Assembly: GCA_963775975.1 (NCBI GenBank)
Contig: CAVZKX010000001.1
Location: forward strand, 1,240,001 to 1,304,000
Length of the DNA stretch: 64,000 bases
Reading direction: 5' to 3'
From: JANXQG01 sp963775975
GTDB taxonomy: Bacteria; Planctomycetota; Planctomycetia; Pirellulales; Thermoguttaceae
Shown piece by piece: positions 56,622 to 64,000 of this stretch (its first letter is position 1; each line of letters starts with the position of its first letter). Below the pieces are notes generated by a model, which saw only the letters and a list, made by a program, of their open reading frames with translations, did not search any database and was not told the origin of the DNA. The position numbers were made by a program, and so were the translations under genes.

Positions 56622-59600
56622 CTATCCGGCAGGCCACTTCGCTCGACGAATCCGTCGAGCAACGGCCGCACCGCAAACGGCCGCGGTAAGCAAGGCCAAC
56701 GCGCCCGGCTCCGGCACGGGCGAAACCGGCGGCGAGGCGGCCGACTGTTCGCCGTTAATTGCCGCGGCGCGAATCACCGGGGCGGGAAACTGACCGGCGA
56801 TGCCGACGGTCAAATTCGTTCCGTCGGCAATCGCCCCGATGTTGGTTGCGATCAGCGTTCCGTCCTCGACAAAAGTGCCAGCGCTGTATGTATTATTGGT
56901 GCCGGAGAGCGTCAGTGTGCCTCCGTCCAAAGTCAGGGCGATCGCTCCGGCCCCGTCTTTAATCCTGCCGGAGAAGGTTTGCGCCGAACCGTCGCCGCCG
57001 GTCGTGAGTGTGCCCGTCGACATTGGGAAAGAGTTCGTCACCGTGCCGGCGCCGGAAAGATCGCCGAGCGTTTGGCTGGCGCCGAACAGGTCGAGGGCGC
57101 CGCTACTGGAAATATACAGCGCGGTCGTCGACGGCAAATTGCCGTTGGAAACGGCACTTAGATAATTGAAGTTGGTGATGGTCTGCGTGGAGTCATTGTA
57201 GCCGTTGGCGCCCGTGAAGCCGATAAAGCCAGCCGTGCCGCCGGTGATACTTGACAGATTGACATTCGCTTGCGACTGGCTGAAGGTCAACGATTTGCCG
57301 GCGTCGGTCCCGCTCCACGAGAGGACATTCGTCAGCGAATTGTAGCTCACCGTCATCGTGATCGGGTCGCCGATCGTGTAACTGTTCCCGCCGAATATCG
57401 GTATGTCGGTAGTGACCCCGCCGTTGGTATTGAAGCCGGTCGCCGCGCCCGTGGTCGTGTAAGTCAGGCCATTGACCGCGTGGCCCTGGAAGACGTCATA
57501 AACGATCTCGGCGCTGGGCGCGATCGGCGGGCCGGCGGCATACTGGCCGTTCGTTGTCTGCTCAGGGTCGTAGCCCACGCCGAACCCGCGGCCGGCGCCG
57601 CTCAAGGACTTGCCTCCGCTGGCGGCGACGACGAACGCGAAGCCGTTGTTGTAGTTCGACGTGGCCGCGAAGTTGAGCCCGCCCGGATACGATGGCGTGT
57701 AGGTAAACGTGGCGACGAACGAGTTAGTGAGGGGCACCGCCGTATTGTACCATGCGCTGCGGGCTTCGCCGCTTCCGTAACTGCCGCCGCTAGTATTGGT
57801 CAACGAGCCGTCGGTGAGATTGAGCGAACCGCCGGTCACCGGCGTACGGTTGAAGCCGTAGTTGTAAGAGTAGCTGTTGAACGACCATGTGCCGTTTCCG
57901 GTGCCCGTGGTTGCGATTGCTGCCGTGCTTCCGGTAGAAAAGACCCCGAACCCCGTGCCGCCGCTGGTGTCGGCGCCAAAATTGGACACGGTAATGGGGA
58001 TCCCAAGCTGGACCGTTCCGGCGTTGATGGTCGTGGGGCCGTTGTAGGTATGCGTGGCGCCAAGCTGCAAAGTACCGGTTCCGTTCTTGATCAAGGAGCC
58101 GCCGCCGCTGATCGCGCCCGTGTAGGACTGCAGGGCCGGATTGGCGAACACAAGCGTGGAGTTATTGAGGATGTCGCCCGTCATGCCGCTGTTTTTCGTC
58201 GTTCCATTGCCCAGTTGCAGGGTGCCGCCGCTAATAGTTGTACCGCCCGAGAAAAAGTTGTTCGAGGCAGTAAGCGTCAAGCTGCCGGACCCTGTTTTGA
58301 CCAATCCCAGCATTCCATTACCGTCCAATAGCGCGCCGGAAAAGGTTTGCGACGTATTGTCGCCGGCCGTCAGGATGGAAAGCGAAGTGGCGCTGTTGTT
58401 CGTTACCGTCCCCGCGCCTGCCAGCGAGCCGACGGTTTGGCTATTGCTGGCCAAGTCCAAGGTGGCGCCCGCGGCGACCGAAAGGGCCGTCGTGACGGGC
58501 AGGACATTCGTGTACGCCCCTGCGTTGGAACTATAGCTGAAGTTGGAGATTCTCTGCGTGGAGTTTGCCCCGCCGGTGGCGCCGGAAAAGCCCACGTATG
58601 CGCTGCTTCCTACGGTCGAGGCTAAATTGCCCACCGTAAATATAGTGGCATATGAGCTGCCCGCCGTGTTGTCCGCCAAACTGACGATGAGGTTATTCGA
58701 GCCGTCATACGAGATGTTTACCTGGATTGGATTGCCGCCGTCCAGATTGACGGAAGTGCTGGGCGTGAACGAATTCGTCGTCGAAACACTCGTAACCAGC
58801 GTGCCCCCTGAAAGCTGATAGAGAGACGATCCGCCGGATTGCCCGCCCGTGTAAACATTGATGCCGACACCCGCGCTCGGAACTATGCCCGGCGTGTTCA
58901 GGCTGGCGCTGTTAGTGTACCCCAACGCCAGGCCCGCGCCGCCCAGGGCGGTGAGGCCCTGGCTTTGCAACATGAATACCACGCCATCGGCGCCATTCTT
59001 GAACACATCCTGGTAGACGAAGCTCGCGTTGAACGGTCCGACGGCGACGGGGGTATTGGCGAACGCGCTCCGGGCCGAGGTGCCGAGTCCGGTCTGGGTG
59101 AGCGTGAGCACGCCGCCGGTCAGCGGAGTAGTCGTGTAAGCGGCCCCGTTCGAATTGAACTGCCAAGAGCCGTTGTTACCGGTAAAACTGCCGCCCGTGG
59201 TATTGCCGCCGAAGCCGACGATTTCATTGCCCAGTTGTACCGTGCCTGCGTTGATAACCGTTGGGCCGCCGTATGTATTCATCCCGGTCATGGCGAGTGT
59301 GCCGCTGCCGGCCTTGGTCAGGCCATTTCCTCCACTGAGCGAGCCCGGAAAGTTCGAGTTGGCGTTATTCGCGCCCACGGTGAGGACCGTTGTTCCCAGG
59401 TTGAGATTGCCCGTGCCCGACAGCCCGCCTACGCTTGCCGCGGAGACGCTGAAGACGATATTGGTATTAGCTGTGGCATTGATGGTGCTGTTCTTCAAGG
59501 CCCCGGTATTGGCGACCACGAGCGTACCGCTGTTGACAGTGGTTGCCCCGGAGAAGCTGTTGGAGCTCGAAAGCCAGAGGGTGCCGGCGCCCGTCTTGGT

Positions 59601-61745
59601 CAGCCCGCCGGGGCCGGTCAGATTCCCGGAGTAAGTCGAGTTGGCGTTGTTGTTGCCCACGGAAAGCGTAACCGCCGCCAATGCGGTATTGCTGAGCGCC
59701 AGTGTGCCCGGGCCGGTCAGTCCGCCGAGCGTTGCCGCAGTTAGCGATCCGAAGCTTAGGGTTCCGCTGCCGCTGGTATCGAGCGTGCTGTTCTGCAGGG
59801 CCAGAGGATTGCCTAAGGCAAGCGTGCCGGCGGTAATCGCCGTGCCGCCCGTGTAGGTGTCACTGTTGGCGAGCGTGGTCACGCCGCCGCCCGTTTGGAG
59901 CAGACTGCCCGCCCCGCCGATGCTCGGGGTAAAGGTCTGGGAATCGGTATGATTGAAGACCAGGAGCGTGTTGGCGGCGGCCAGGTTTACCCCGCTCGAG
60001 CCGTTGATCGAGGCCCCGTTCCCGAGACTGAGCGTGCCGCCGTTGACCGTGGTCTGGCCCGTGTAGTTGCTGCTGCCTCCGAGCGCAATCACGCCGGCGC
60101 CGTTCTGGGTGAATCCGTAATTCAATCCATTGTCGCCGATGGGGCCGCCCAGGGTCAGGGTACTGCCGCTGAGATTGACCGAGGCGGTACTGCCGCCCAA
60201 GGTTACCGCCCCCGCGCCAAGGTTCAATGGATTACTGCCGGGGAAGACAAAACCGGCGTTCCAAGCAATGGGGTAGTTGGGCAAGACGAGCGGGCCCCCG
60301 CTCGTGTTGTCGATGCTGCCGCCGTTGATCGTGAAAGTGCCATATATGCCCCCAGTCGTCGGCCCTCCCAGCGCAGCCGAATTGGCAATTTTGAGCCGCC
60401 CGGCGTTGATCGTCGTGCCGCCGGTATAACTGTTGGAAGTAGCGATAGTCACGGCGCCGCTGCCGTTCATGGTCAGGCCCGTATAGCCCGAGATGCCGGA
60501 CGTTCCCGTCAGCGTGTAGCTCAGCGTATTATTGTTGAAGGTGACGCTAGCGGGAGATACGTTGCCGGAGATGCTGACGGTAGTGGTTCCTGCCGCGCTA
60601 TCGCTAAAGACCACGGTTTGGTTGGACGAAAAGTTGGCGGTGCCGCCGCCGGACGACAGCCAGTTCGTTGGCGACTGCGAGCCGGCAGCCCAGACGCCGC
60701 TGCCGGTGCCGGACCAGATGAGAAAGTTGTAGCCCGAGTAATTCAGGTTGAGATAGTTGCCGCTGATGCTGAGGCTGACACTGCCGCCGCCGGTAATGGA
60801 CTGGGCATTGAAATGTGCGCCGTTTAACGACGAAATACCGGAGCCCGCATAGAGCAGAGGAATCGAGCCCGAGCCGCTGAGCGCGCCGTTTAGGTAAAAA
60901 GTGACCTTCGTAGGCGCCGCACACGTCAAGTTGCCAATCACATCGACGGCCGGCACGGTTGTAGCATCGCTGATCGTGGGGATGATGATCGAGACCACGT
61001 CGGTGGAGAGGCCGGTATCCAAGCCGCCCAGGGTCAGGCTGCCGGCGCCGCCGGAGCCGGGAGCGAGGGTGCCCTTGGTGCTCGCGAACTTGGCGGTCGC
61101 CGAACTGGCGGTGCCCGTGCCGCCCAGGACCGAAGCCAAGCCGACCGAAATGGAGGACGTGGTATCCGTGTTGTTGATCAGCAGCGTGCCGCCGCTGATC
61201 GTGGTCGTGCCGGTATATGCGGCCGCGCCATTAAGGGCCAGCAATCCCGCCCCGGTGAGCGTCAGACCCGAGTTGCCGTTGCCAGCGATTGCCGAGCCTA
61301 TGGTCGCAGTACCCGCTGTGACATTGACGGCGCCGCCGTTCAAAGTAAGGGTATTTCCGGTGACCAGATATCCGTTGGTGCCGAAAAACAAGTTATTCGC
61401 CGTGATGGGGTTCACGAGCGTGACCGTGCCCGGCGTGCCGCCGAAGTACGCGTCGCTGCCGGACACCCAGGGGCCGTCGCCACCATTCCACCAGCTTGCG
61501 GCATCCCAGACACCGCTGCCGCCGACGGCTGTGCCGCCGGTCGTGCTGGGGTCCCAACTCAGGGCCGCGGCATGCGCGACCGAACCAAGCGGTCCGAGCA
61601 GGAAAAAGAGTCCCACTACCGCCAAATGTCGCATGTTGAATATTGAATGTCGAAGCTTCGTCATTTGACTTTTGATATTCGGCCCTTCCAGATTTTGTGG
61701 CCCCTCCGCGGAGCGGAAAAAGGCATGTTCTGCGTTGATGTTCAT
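56622..61745 (-). CDS. Giant beta-strand-repeat and L-type-lectin-like PEP-CTERM protein
   Basis: 1707 residues from ATG 61745, with a strong SD (GGAGGG, bases 61754-61759). The signal peptide (MRHLAVVGLFFLLGPLGSVA) comes 37 residues after the start; the stretch before it contains a palindromic repeat. The body is PATR-type repeats (GAGTLWLSSSNSFSGATTVN and many others). Two lectin-like domains of about 230 residues are coded near 58550-59240 (GNNGSWQFNSNGAAYTTTPL, VVFMLQSQGLTALGGAGLAL, YVGFSGATGG) and 57180-58010 (FAFVVAASGGKSLSGAGRGF). The C-terminus PVPEPGALALLTAAVCGAAV plus RRIRR is a PEP-CTERM signal. Likely a cell-surface or matrix protein that binds glycans. Confidence 0.85.
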   Translation of the reverse strand: MNINAEHAFFRSAEGPQNLEGPNIKSQMTKLRHSIFNMRHLAVVGLFFLLGPLGSVAHAAALSWDPSTTGGTAVGGSGVWDAASWWNGGDGPWVSGSDAYFGGTPGTVTLVNPITANNLFFGTNGYLVTGNTLTLNGGAVNVTAGTATIGSAIAGNGNSGLTLTGAGLLALNGAAAYTGTTTISGGTLLINNTDTTSSISVGLASVLGGTGTASSATAKFASTKGTLAPGSGGAGSLTLGGLDTGLSTDVVSIIIPTISDATTVPAVDVIGNLTCAAPTKVTFYLNGALSGSGSIPLLYAGSGISSLNGAHFNAQSITGGGSVSLSISGNYLNLNYSGYNFLIWSGTGSGVWAAGSQSPTNWLSSGGGTANFSSNQTVVFSDSAAGTTTVSISGNVSPASVTFNNNTLSYTLTGTSGISGYTGLTMNGSGAVTIATSNSYTGGTTINAGRLKIANSAALGGPTTGGIYGTFTINGGSIDNTSGGPLVLPNYPIAWNAGFVFPGSNPLNLGAGAVTLGGSTASVNLSGSTLTLGGPIGDNGLNYGFTQNGAGVIALGGSSNYTGQTTVNGGTLSLGNGASINGSSGVNLAAANTLLVFNHTDSQTFTPSIGGAGSLLQTGGGVTTLANSDTYTGGTAITAGTLALGNPLALQNSTLDTSGSGTLSFGSLTAATLGGLTGPGTLALSNTALAAVTLSVGNNNANSTYSGNLTGPGGLTKTGAGTLWLSSSNSFSGATTVNSGTLVVANTGALKNSTINATANTNIVFSVSAASVGGLSGTGNLNLGTTVLTVGANNANSNFPGSLSGGNGLTKAGSGTLAMTGMNTYGGPTVINAGTVQLGNEIVGFGGNTTGGSFTGNNGSWQFNSNGAAYTTTPLTGGVLTLTQTGLGTSARSAFANTPVAVGPFNASFVYQDVFKNGADGVVFMLQSQGLTALGGAGLALGYTNSASLNTPGIVPSAGVGINVYTGGQSGGSSLYQLSGGTLVTSVSTTNSFTPSTSVNLDGGNPIQVNISYDGSNNLIVSLADNTAGSSYATIFTVGNLASTVGSSAYVGFSGATGGANSTQRISNFSYSSNAGAYTNVLPVTTALSVAAGATLDLASNSQTVGSLAGAGTVTNNSATSLSILTAGDNTSQTFSGALLDGNGMLGLVKTGSGSLTLTASNNFFSGGTTISGGTLQLGNGTTKNSGMTGDILNNSTLVFANPALQSYTGAISGGGSLIKNGTGTLQLGATHTYNGPTTINAGTVQLGIPITVSNFGADTSGGTGFGVFSTGSTAAIATTGTGNGTWSFNSYSYNYGFNRTPVTGGSLNLTDGSLTNTSGGSYGSGEARSAWYNTAVPLTNSFVATFTYTPSYPGGLNFAATSNYNNGFAFVVAASGGKSLSGAGRGFGVGYDPEQTTNGQYAAGPPIAPSAEIVYDVFQGHAVNGLTYTTTGAATGFNTNGGVTTDIPIFGGNSYTIGDPITMTVSYNSLTNVLSWSGTDAGKSLTFSQSQANVNLSSITGGTAGFIGFTGANGYNDSTQTITNFNYLSAVSNGNLPSTTALYISSSGALDLFGASQTLGDLSGAGTVTNSFPMSTGTLTTGGDGSAQTFSGRIKDGAGAIALTLDGGTLTLSGTNNTYSAGTFVEDGTLIATNIGAIADGTNLTVGIAGQFPAPVIRAAAINGEQSAASPPVSPVPEPGALALLTAAVCGAAVARRIRRAKWPAG
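61638..61680. repeat. Palindrome near the 5' end of the giant PEP-CTERM gene, possible family G copy 2
   Basis: GAATAT (61638-61643) pairs with ATATTC (61675-61680), and inside lies AATGTCGAAGCTTCGTCATT (61646-61665), a palindrome with one mismatched pair. It shares the GAATGTCGAA and CGTCATTTGA words with 55439-55572. Confidence 0.65.
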
Positions 61746-61897
61746 CTCTACAACCCTCCGTTGTATTGATAGCTCGAATAAAAAGCCTGCGACCCGCAAG
61801 CGGGTGCCCCGCGGCTTGCAACTCGGAGGCAAGGCCGATGGTCGGCAAGTTTTCGATCGCAGCGGCCCCCGGTAGGGAGCCACCGCGATGGGCCAAG

Positions 61898-64000
61898 CTA
61901 GATTCCTTCGGTGACCGCGGCCTTCGACCGTCGGCGAAGTCGGCGATAAACCGCCGCGCCTGAAAGGGCCGTCAACATCAGCGACAGGGTCCCTGCTTCC
62001 GGCACCGCGGATACGGCTTGCGAGTTCGCGCTTGCTGTCTCTGACCCTCCGCCAGGAACGATCGGGCTGCCGAAGGCGCCTACTCCATCGCCGACGCTGA
62101 GGTTCGTGCCGTCCTCGATGGCCAAGCTGCTGGTCGCGATCAGCGTACCTCCTCCAGTGACCGTCGTGCCGCCGCTGTAATTGTTGGTGCCGCTGAGGGT
62201 CAACGTGCCCCCGACCACGGTCAAAGCCAGAGTGCTCGCTCCGTCTTGAATCGAGCCGGAGAAAGTCTGCGATGTATTGTCGTTGCCGACGGTCAGTGTG
62301 GCAGGCGAAGGAGCAGGTGTATAGCTGTTTGTTACGACGCCGGCGCCCGATAGGTCGCCGACCGTCTGATTGACGCCGTAAAGATCGAGGGTGCCGCCCG
62401 CGGCGATAAATAGCGGAGTAGTCGACGGCAAGACGTTGCTCTGACTGGGGGAAAGTGCCGCAAAACTGAAATTGCTGATGAGCTGCGTAGAGCCGAACTG
62501 ACCACTGGCGCCGGAGAACCCGAAGTAGGCCGCCGAGCCGCCCGTGATCGATTGCAAATTGACCCCCGTTTGCGAGTAACTAAAAATGCCGAAATTGTCC
62601 TGGGCATTACCGCTCAGGACGGGATCGGTCCCGCTCCAGGTAAGGGTTTGCGTCAGGGTATTGTAGCTCACCGACATATTGATCGGGTCGCCATTAAGGT
62701 TAGTATATGTACTAGCAGTTCCGCCAAAGACGGGGAGTCCGGCAGTTGGATATCCAGTGCCGCCGCCGGTTGTTTGTGTTCCTCCGTTCGTGTTGTAGCC
62801 GGTGGCCGGACCCTGGACCTGGATCGGAACGCCATTGAATTCACTACTGTAGGAGAACAGGTCGTAGTTGATCTCGGCGCTCTTGCCGATCGGGGAGGTG
62901 AGGTTGTTACCGCCCTCGGGATTGGTCCCGACGCCCCAGCCGCGGCCGGGGCCGCCAATCGCCGCCGTGCCACGGCTGTCGTTCTGCATAATGAACGAGA
63001 AGCCGTTGTCGTAGTTATAGAGTCCGGCGTTGGCGGTGCTGGACGATGCCGTGTAGGTAAACACTACATTGAACGACGTGTTTACGGGCAGCTGCGTATT
63101 GTAGAACGCGCTGCGGGAACCCTTATAGCCCCAAGTCTGCGAGGAGTTGGTTGCAGTGCCGTCGGTCAGGTCAAGCGTGCCGCCGGTTACGGGTGTATAG
63201 TTGGCGTTGCCATTCCCGTAACCGCCGTTGGTATTTAAGGTCCAAGTGCCGTTGGTTGGGTGAACCACAAATTGATTTGTTCCACCCGTAGTTTGAACGC
63301 CGTTGGCCGTGCCGCTGCCGGTGTTGGCGCCGAAACCAACCACCGTATTGAACTGGGCGAGTTGGACGACTCCGGCGTTGATGACCGTGGGGCCGGAATA
63401 CGTACTGTTGTTGGTGAGCTGCACAGTACCCGGGCCGTTCTTAGTCAACGCACCGCTGCCGCTGATCACGCCCTGGTAGGTCTGGGCCAAGGGATTGGCG
63501 AAAATGAGCGCGGAATTGTTAACCAAAGCGGTATTGCCGACCAAACCGCCATTATTCACGGCGCCGTCGCCCAGTTGCAGCGTGCCGCCGCCGTTGACAG
63601 TTGTAGCGCCCGTATAGGTATTGGGGCCCGTGTAGAGCATCGAGCCGGCGCCCTGCAGGGTAACACGTCCGCTAGTACCGGAAATCGTGCCGTCGAAAGT
63701 GCTGCTGCCCGCGTTTCCGACCGTCAAGAGGCCGTTGCCCAACACGACCTTGCTTCCCAGCCCGTCGGTGGACGAGAGCGATGGGATCGACTGCGTCGTG
63801 TTGGTCATGTTGAAGGTCGAGCCGTTGCTGATGGTCACGGCCGAGTTGGGAGACATGATGTTGTTGTGTGAAAGGGCCTGCAGGGAACCGCCGGTGATGA
63901 AAGTCGCGCCGGAGTAGCTGCTGCCCACCGCGCCGGAGAGAGTCGCGCCCCGGTGCCGGTCTTGGTTACACTGCCGGGGCCGCTCAACACTCCGGTGTAT
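61898..64000 (-). CDS. Beta-strand-repeat and lectin-like PEP-CTERM protein, partial (frameshift near 63945)
   Basis: The N-terminus lies beyond the right edge. From the edge the frame reads YTGVLSGPGSVTKTGTG, then a one-base break near 63945 moves to ATLSGAVGSSYSGATFITGG. PATR repeats follow, then an L-type-lectin-like domain coded around 62460-63370 (GTWTLNTNGGYGNGNANYTP, GFSFIMQNDSRGTAAIGGPG, AYFGFSGASGQFG). The end is SAVPEAGTLSLMLTALSGAA followed by RRLRRRSK, a PEP-CTERM-like tail with PEA in place of PEP. It is a tandem paralogue of the next gene, 152 bases upstream of its start. Probably a surface protein. Confidence 0.83.
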   Translation of the reverse strand: MHRSVERPRQCNQDRHRGATLSGAVGSSYSGATFITGGSLQALSHNNIMSPNSAVTISNGSTFNMTNTTQSIPSLSSTDGLGSKVVLGNGLLTVGNAGSSTFDGTISGTSGRVTLQGAGSMLYTGPNTYTGATTVNGGGTLQLGDGAVNNGGLVGNTALVNNSALIFANPLAQTYQGVISGSGALTKNGPGTVQLTNNSTYSGPTVINAGVVQLAQFNTVVGFGANTGSGTANGVQTTGGTNQFVVHPTNGTWTLNTNGGYGNGNANYTPVTGGTLDLTDGTATNSSQTWGYKGSRSAFYNTQLPVNTSFNVVFTYTASSSTANAGLYNYDNGFSFIMQNDSRGTAAIGGPGRGWGVGTNPEGGNNLTSPIGKSAEINYDLFSYSSEFNGVPIQVQGPATGYNTNGGTQTTGGGTGYPTAGLPVFGGTASTYTNLNGDPINMSVSYNTLTQTLTWSGTDPVLSGNAQDNFGIFSYSQTGVNLQSITGGSAAYFGFSGASGQFGSTQLISNFSFAALSPSQSNVLPSTTPLFIAAGGTLDLYGVNQTVGDLSGAGVVTNSYTPAPSPATLTVGNDNTSQTFSGSIQDGASTLALTVVGGTLTLSGTNNYSGGTTVTGGGTLIATSSLAIEDGTNLSVGDGVGAFGSPIVPGGGSETASANSQAVSAVPEAGTLSLMLTALSGAAVYRRLRRRSKAAVTEGI

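Noticed and set aside
57270..60827. Long plus-strand open frames opposite the giant PEP-CTERM gene
   Set aside because: They mirror the G/S/T-rich repeats of the minus-strand protein and carry no motifs. The minus-strand reading has a signal peptide, repeats, lectin-like domains and a sorting tail.

Overview
The window looks like a chromosomal segment of a high-GC planctomycete, probably Pirellulales-like. The basis is gene content: a BBP7-type outer-membrane protein, DUF1559 pilin-like, DUF1598, DUF1501 and PSD1 (DUF1549/DUF1553) proteins, ThuA and PQQ-propeller proteins, giant beta-strand-repeat proteins with PEP-CTERM tails, two ECF sigma factors and two Hanks-type kinases. No rRNA, tRNA, CRISPR array, integrase or transposase gene was recognised.

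Layout. 1-1006: frameshifted BBP7 protein running off the left edge. 1257-2551: promoter plus a protein made only of helicase-associated (HA) repeats. 2617-10534: GspF-like membrane protein, zinc metallopeptidase, two TIM-barrel-like exported proteins, an MFS transporter and a DUF1559 protein. 10838-16689: co-directional signalling cluster (membrane coiled-coil protein, FHA protein, Ser/Thr kinase, membrane protein, ECF sigma factor, probable anti-sigma factor). 16754-21818: small membrane protein, YyaL-type thioredoxin-domain protein, alpha-L-fucosidase, small HTH-like protein. 22112-31035: DUF1598 protein, ECF sigma factor, Tgl-like transglutaminase homologue, large TPR-like kinase, 7Fe ferredoxin and GlcG/HbpS protein. 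31181-47098: tiny membrane ORF, PSD1 protein, beta-strand-repeat PEP-CTERM protein, PQQ/ThuA/ThuA operon, DUF1501 protein, phosphoesterase, 14-repeat WD40 protein. 47099-48598: repeat-rich DNA without a convincing gene. 48599-56577: thrS, a wHTH-like ORF, an exported HEAT/STN-like protein, an alpha/beta hydrolase, a small lipoprotein and rlmKL. 56622-64000: two tandem giant beta-strand-repeat/lectin PEP-CTERM proteins, the second cut by the right edge.

Two themes run across the window. First, short palindromic repeats of several families fill intergenic gaps and in at least three places lie inside genes, where they are translated (kinase N-terminus, YyaL-type protein, RlmKL linker); a fourth probably sits in the leader of a PEP-CTERM protein. 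Second, at least fifteen single-base frame breaks occur in otherwise intact genes, about one per 4 kb. This points to assembly consensus indels rather than mass pseudogenisation, so I annotate these genes as whole CDSs and give the break positions.

Functionally the window is rich in cell-envelope biology: exported enzymes for glycan breakdown, large surface proteins, and two ECF/kinase signalling neighbourhoods. The 10.8-16.7 kb cluster is the best candidate for an undescribed system. All assignments are by eye from motifs; no search was run.
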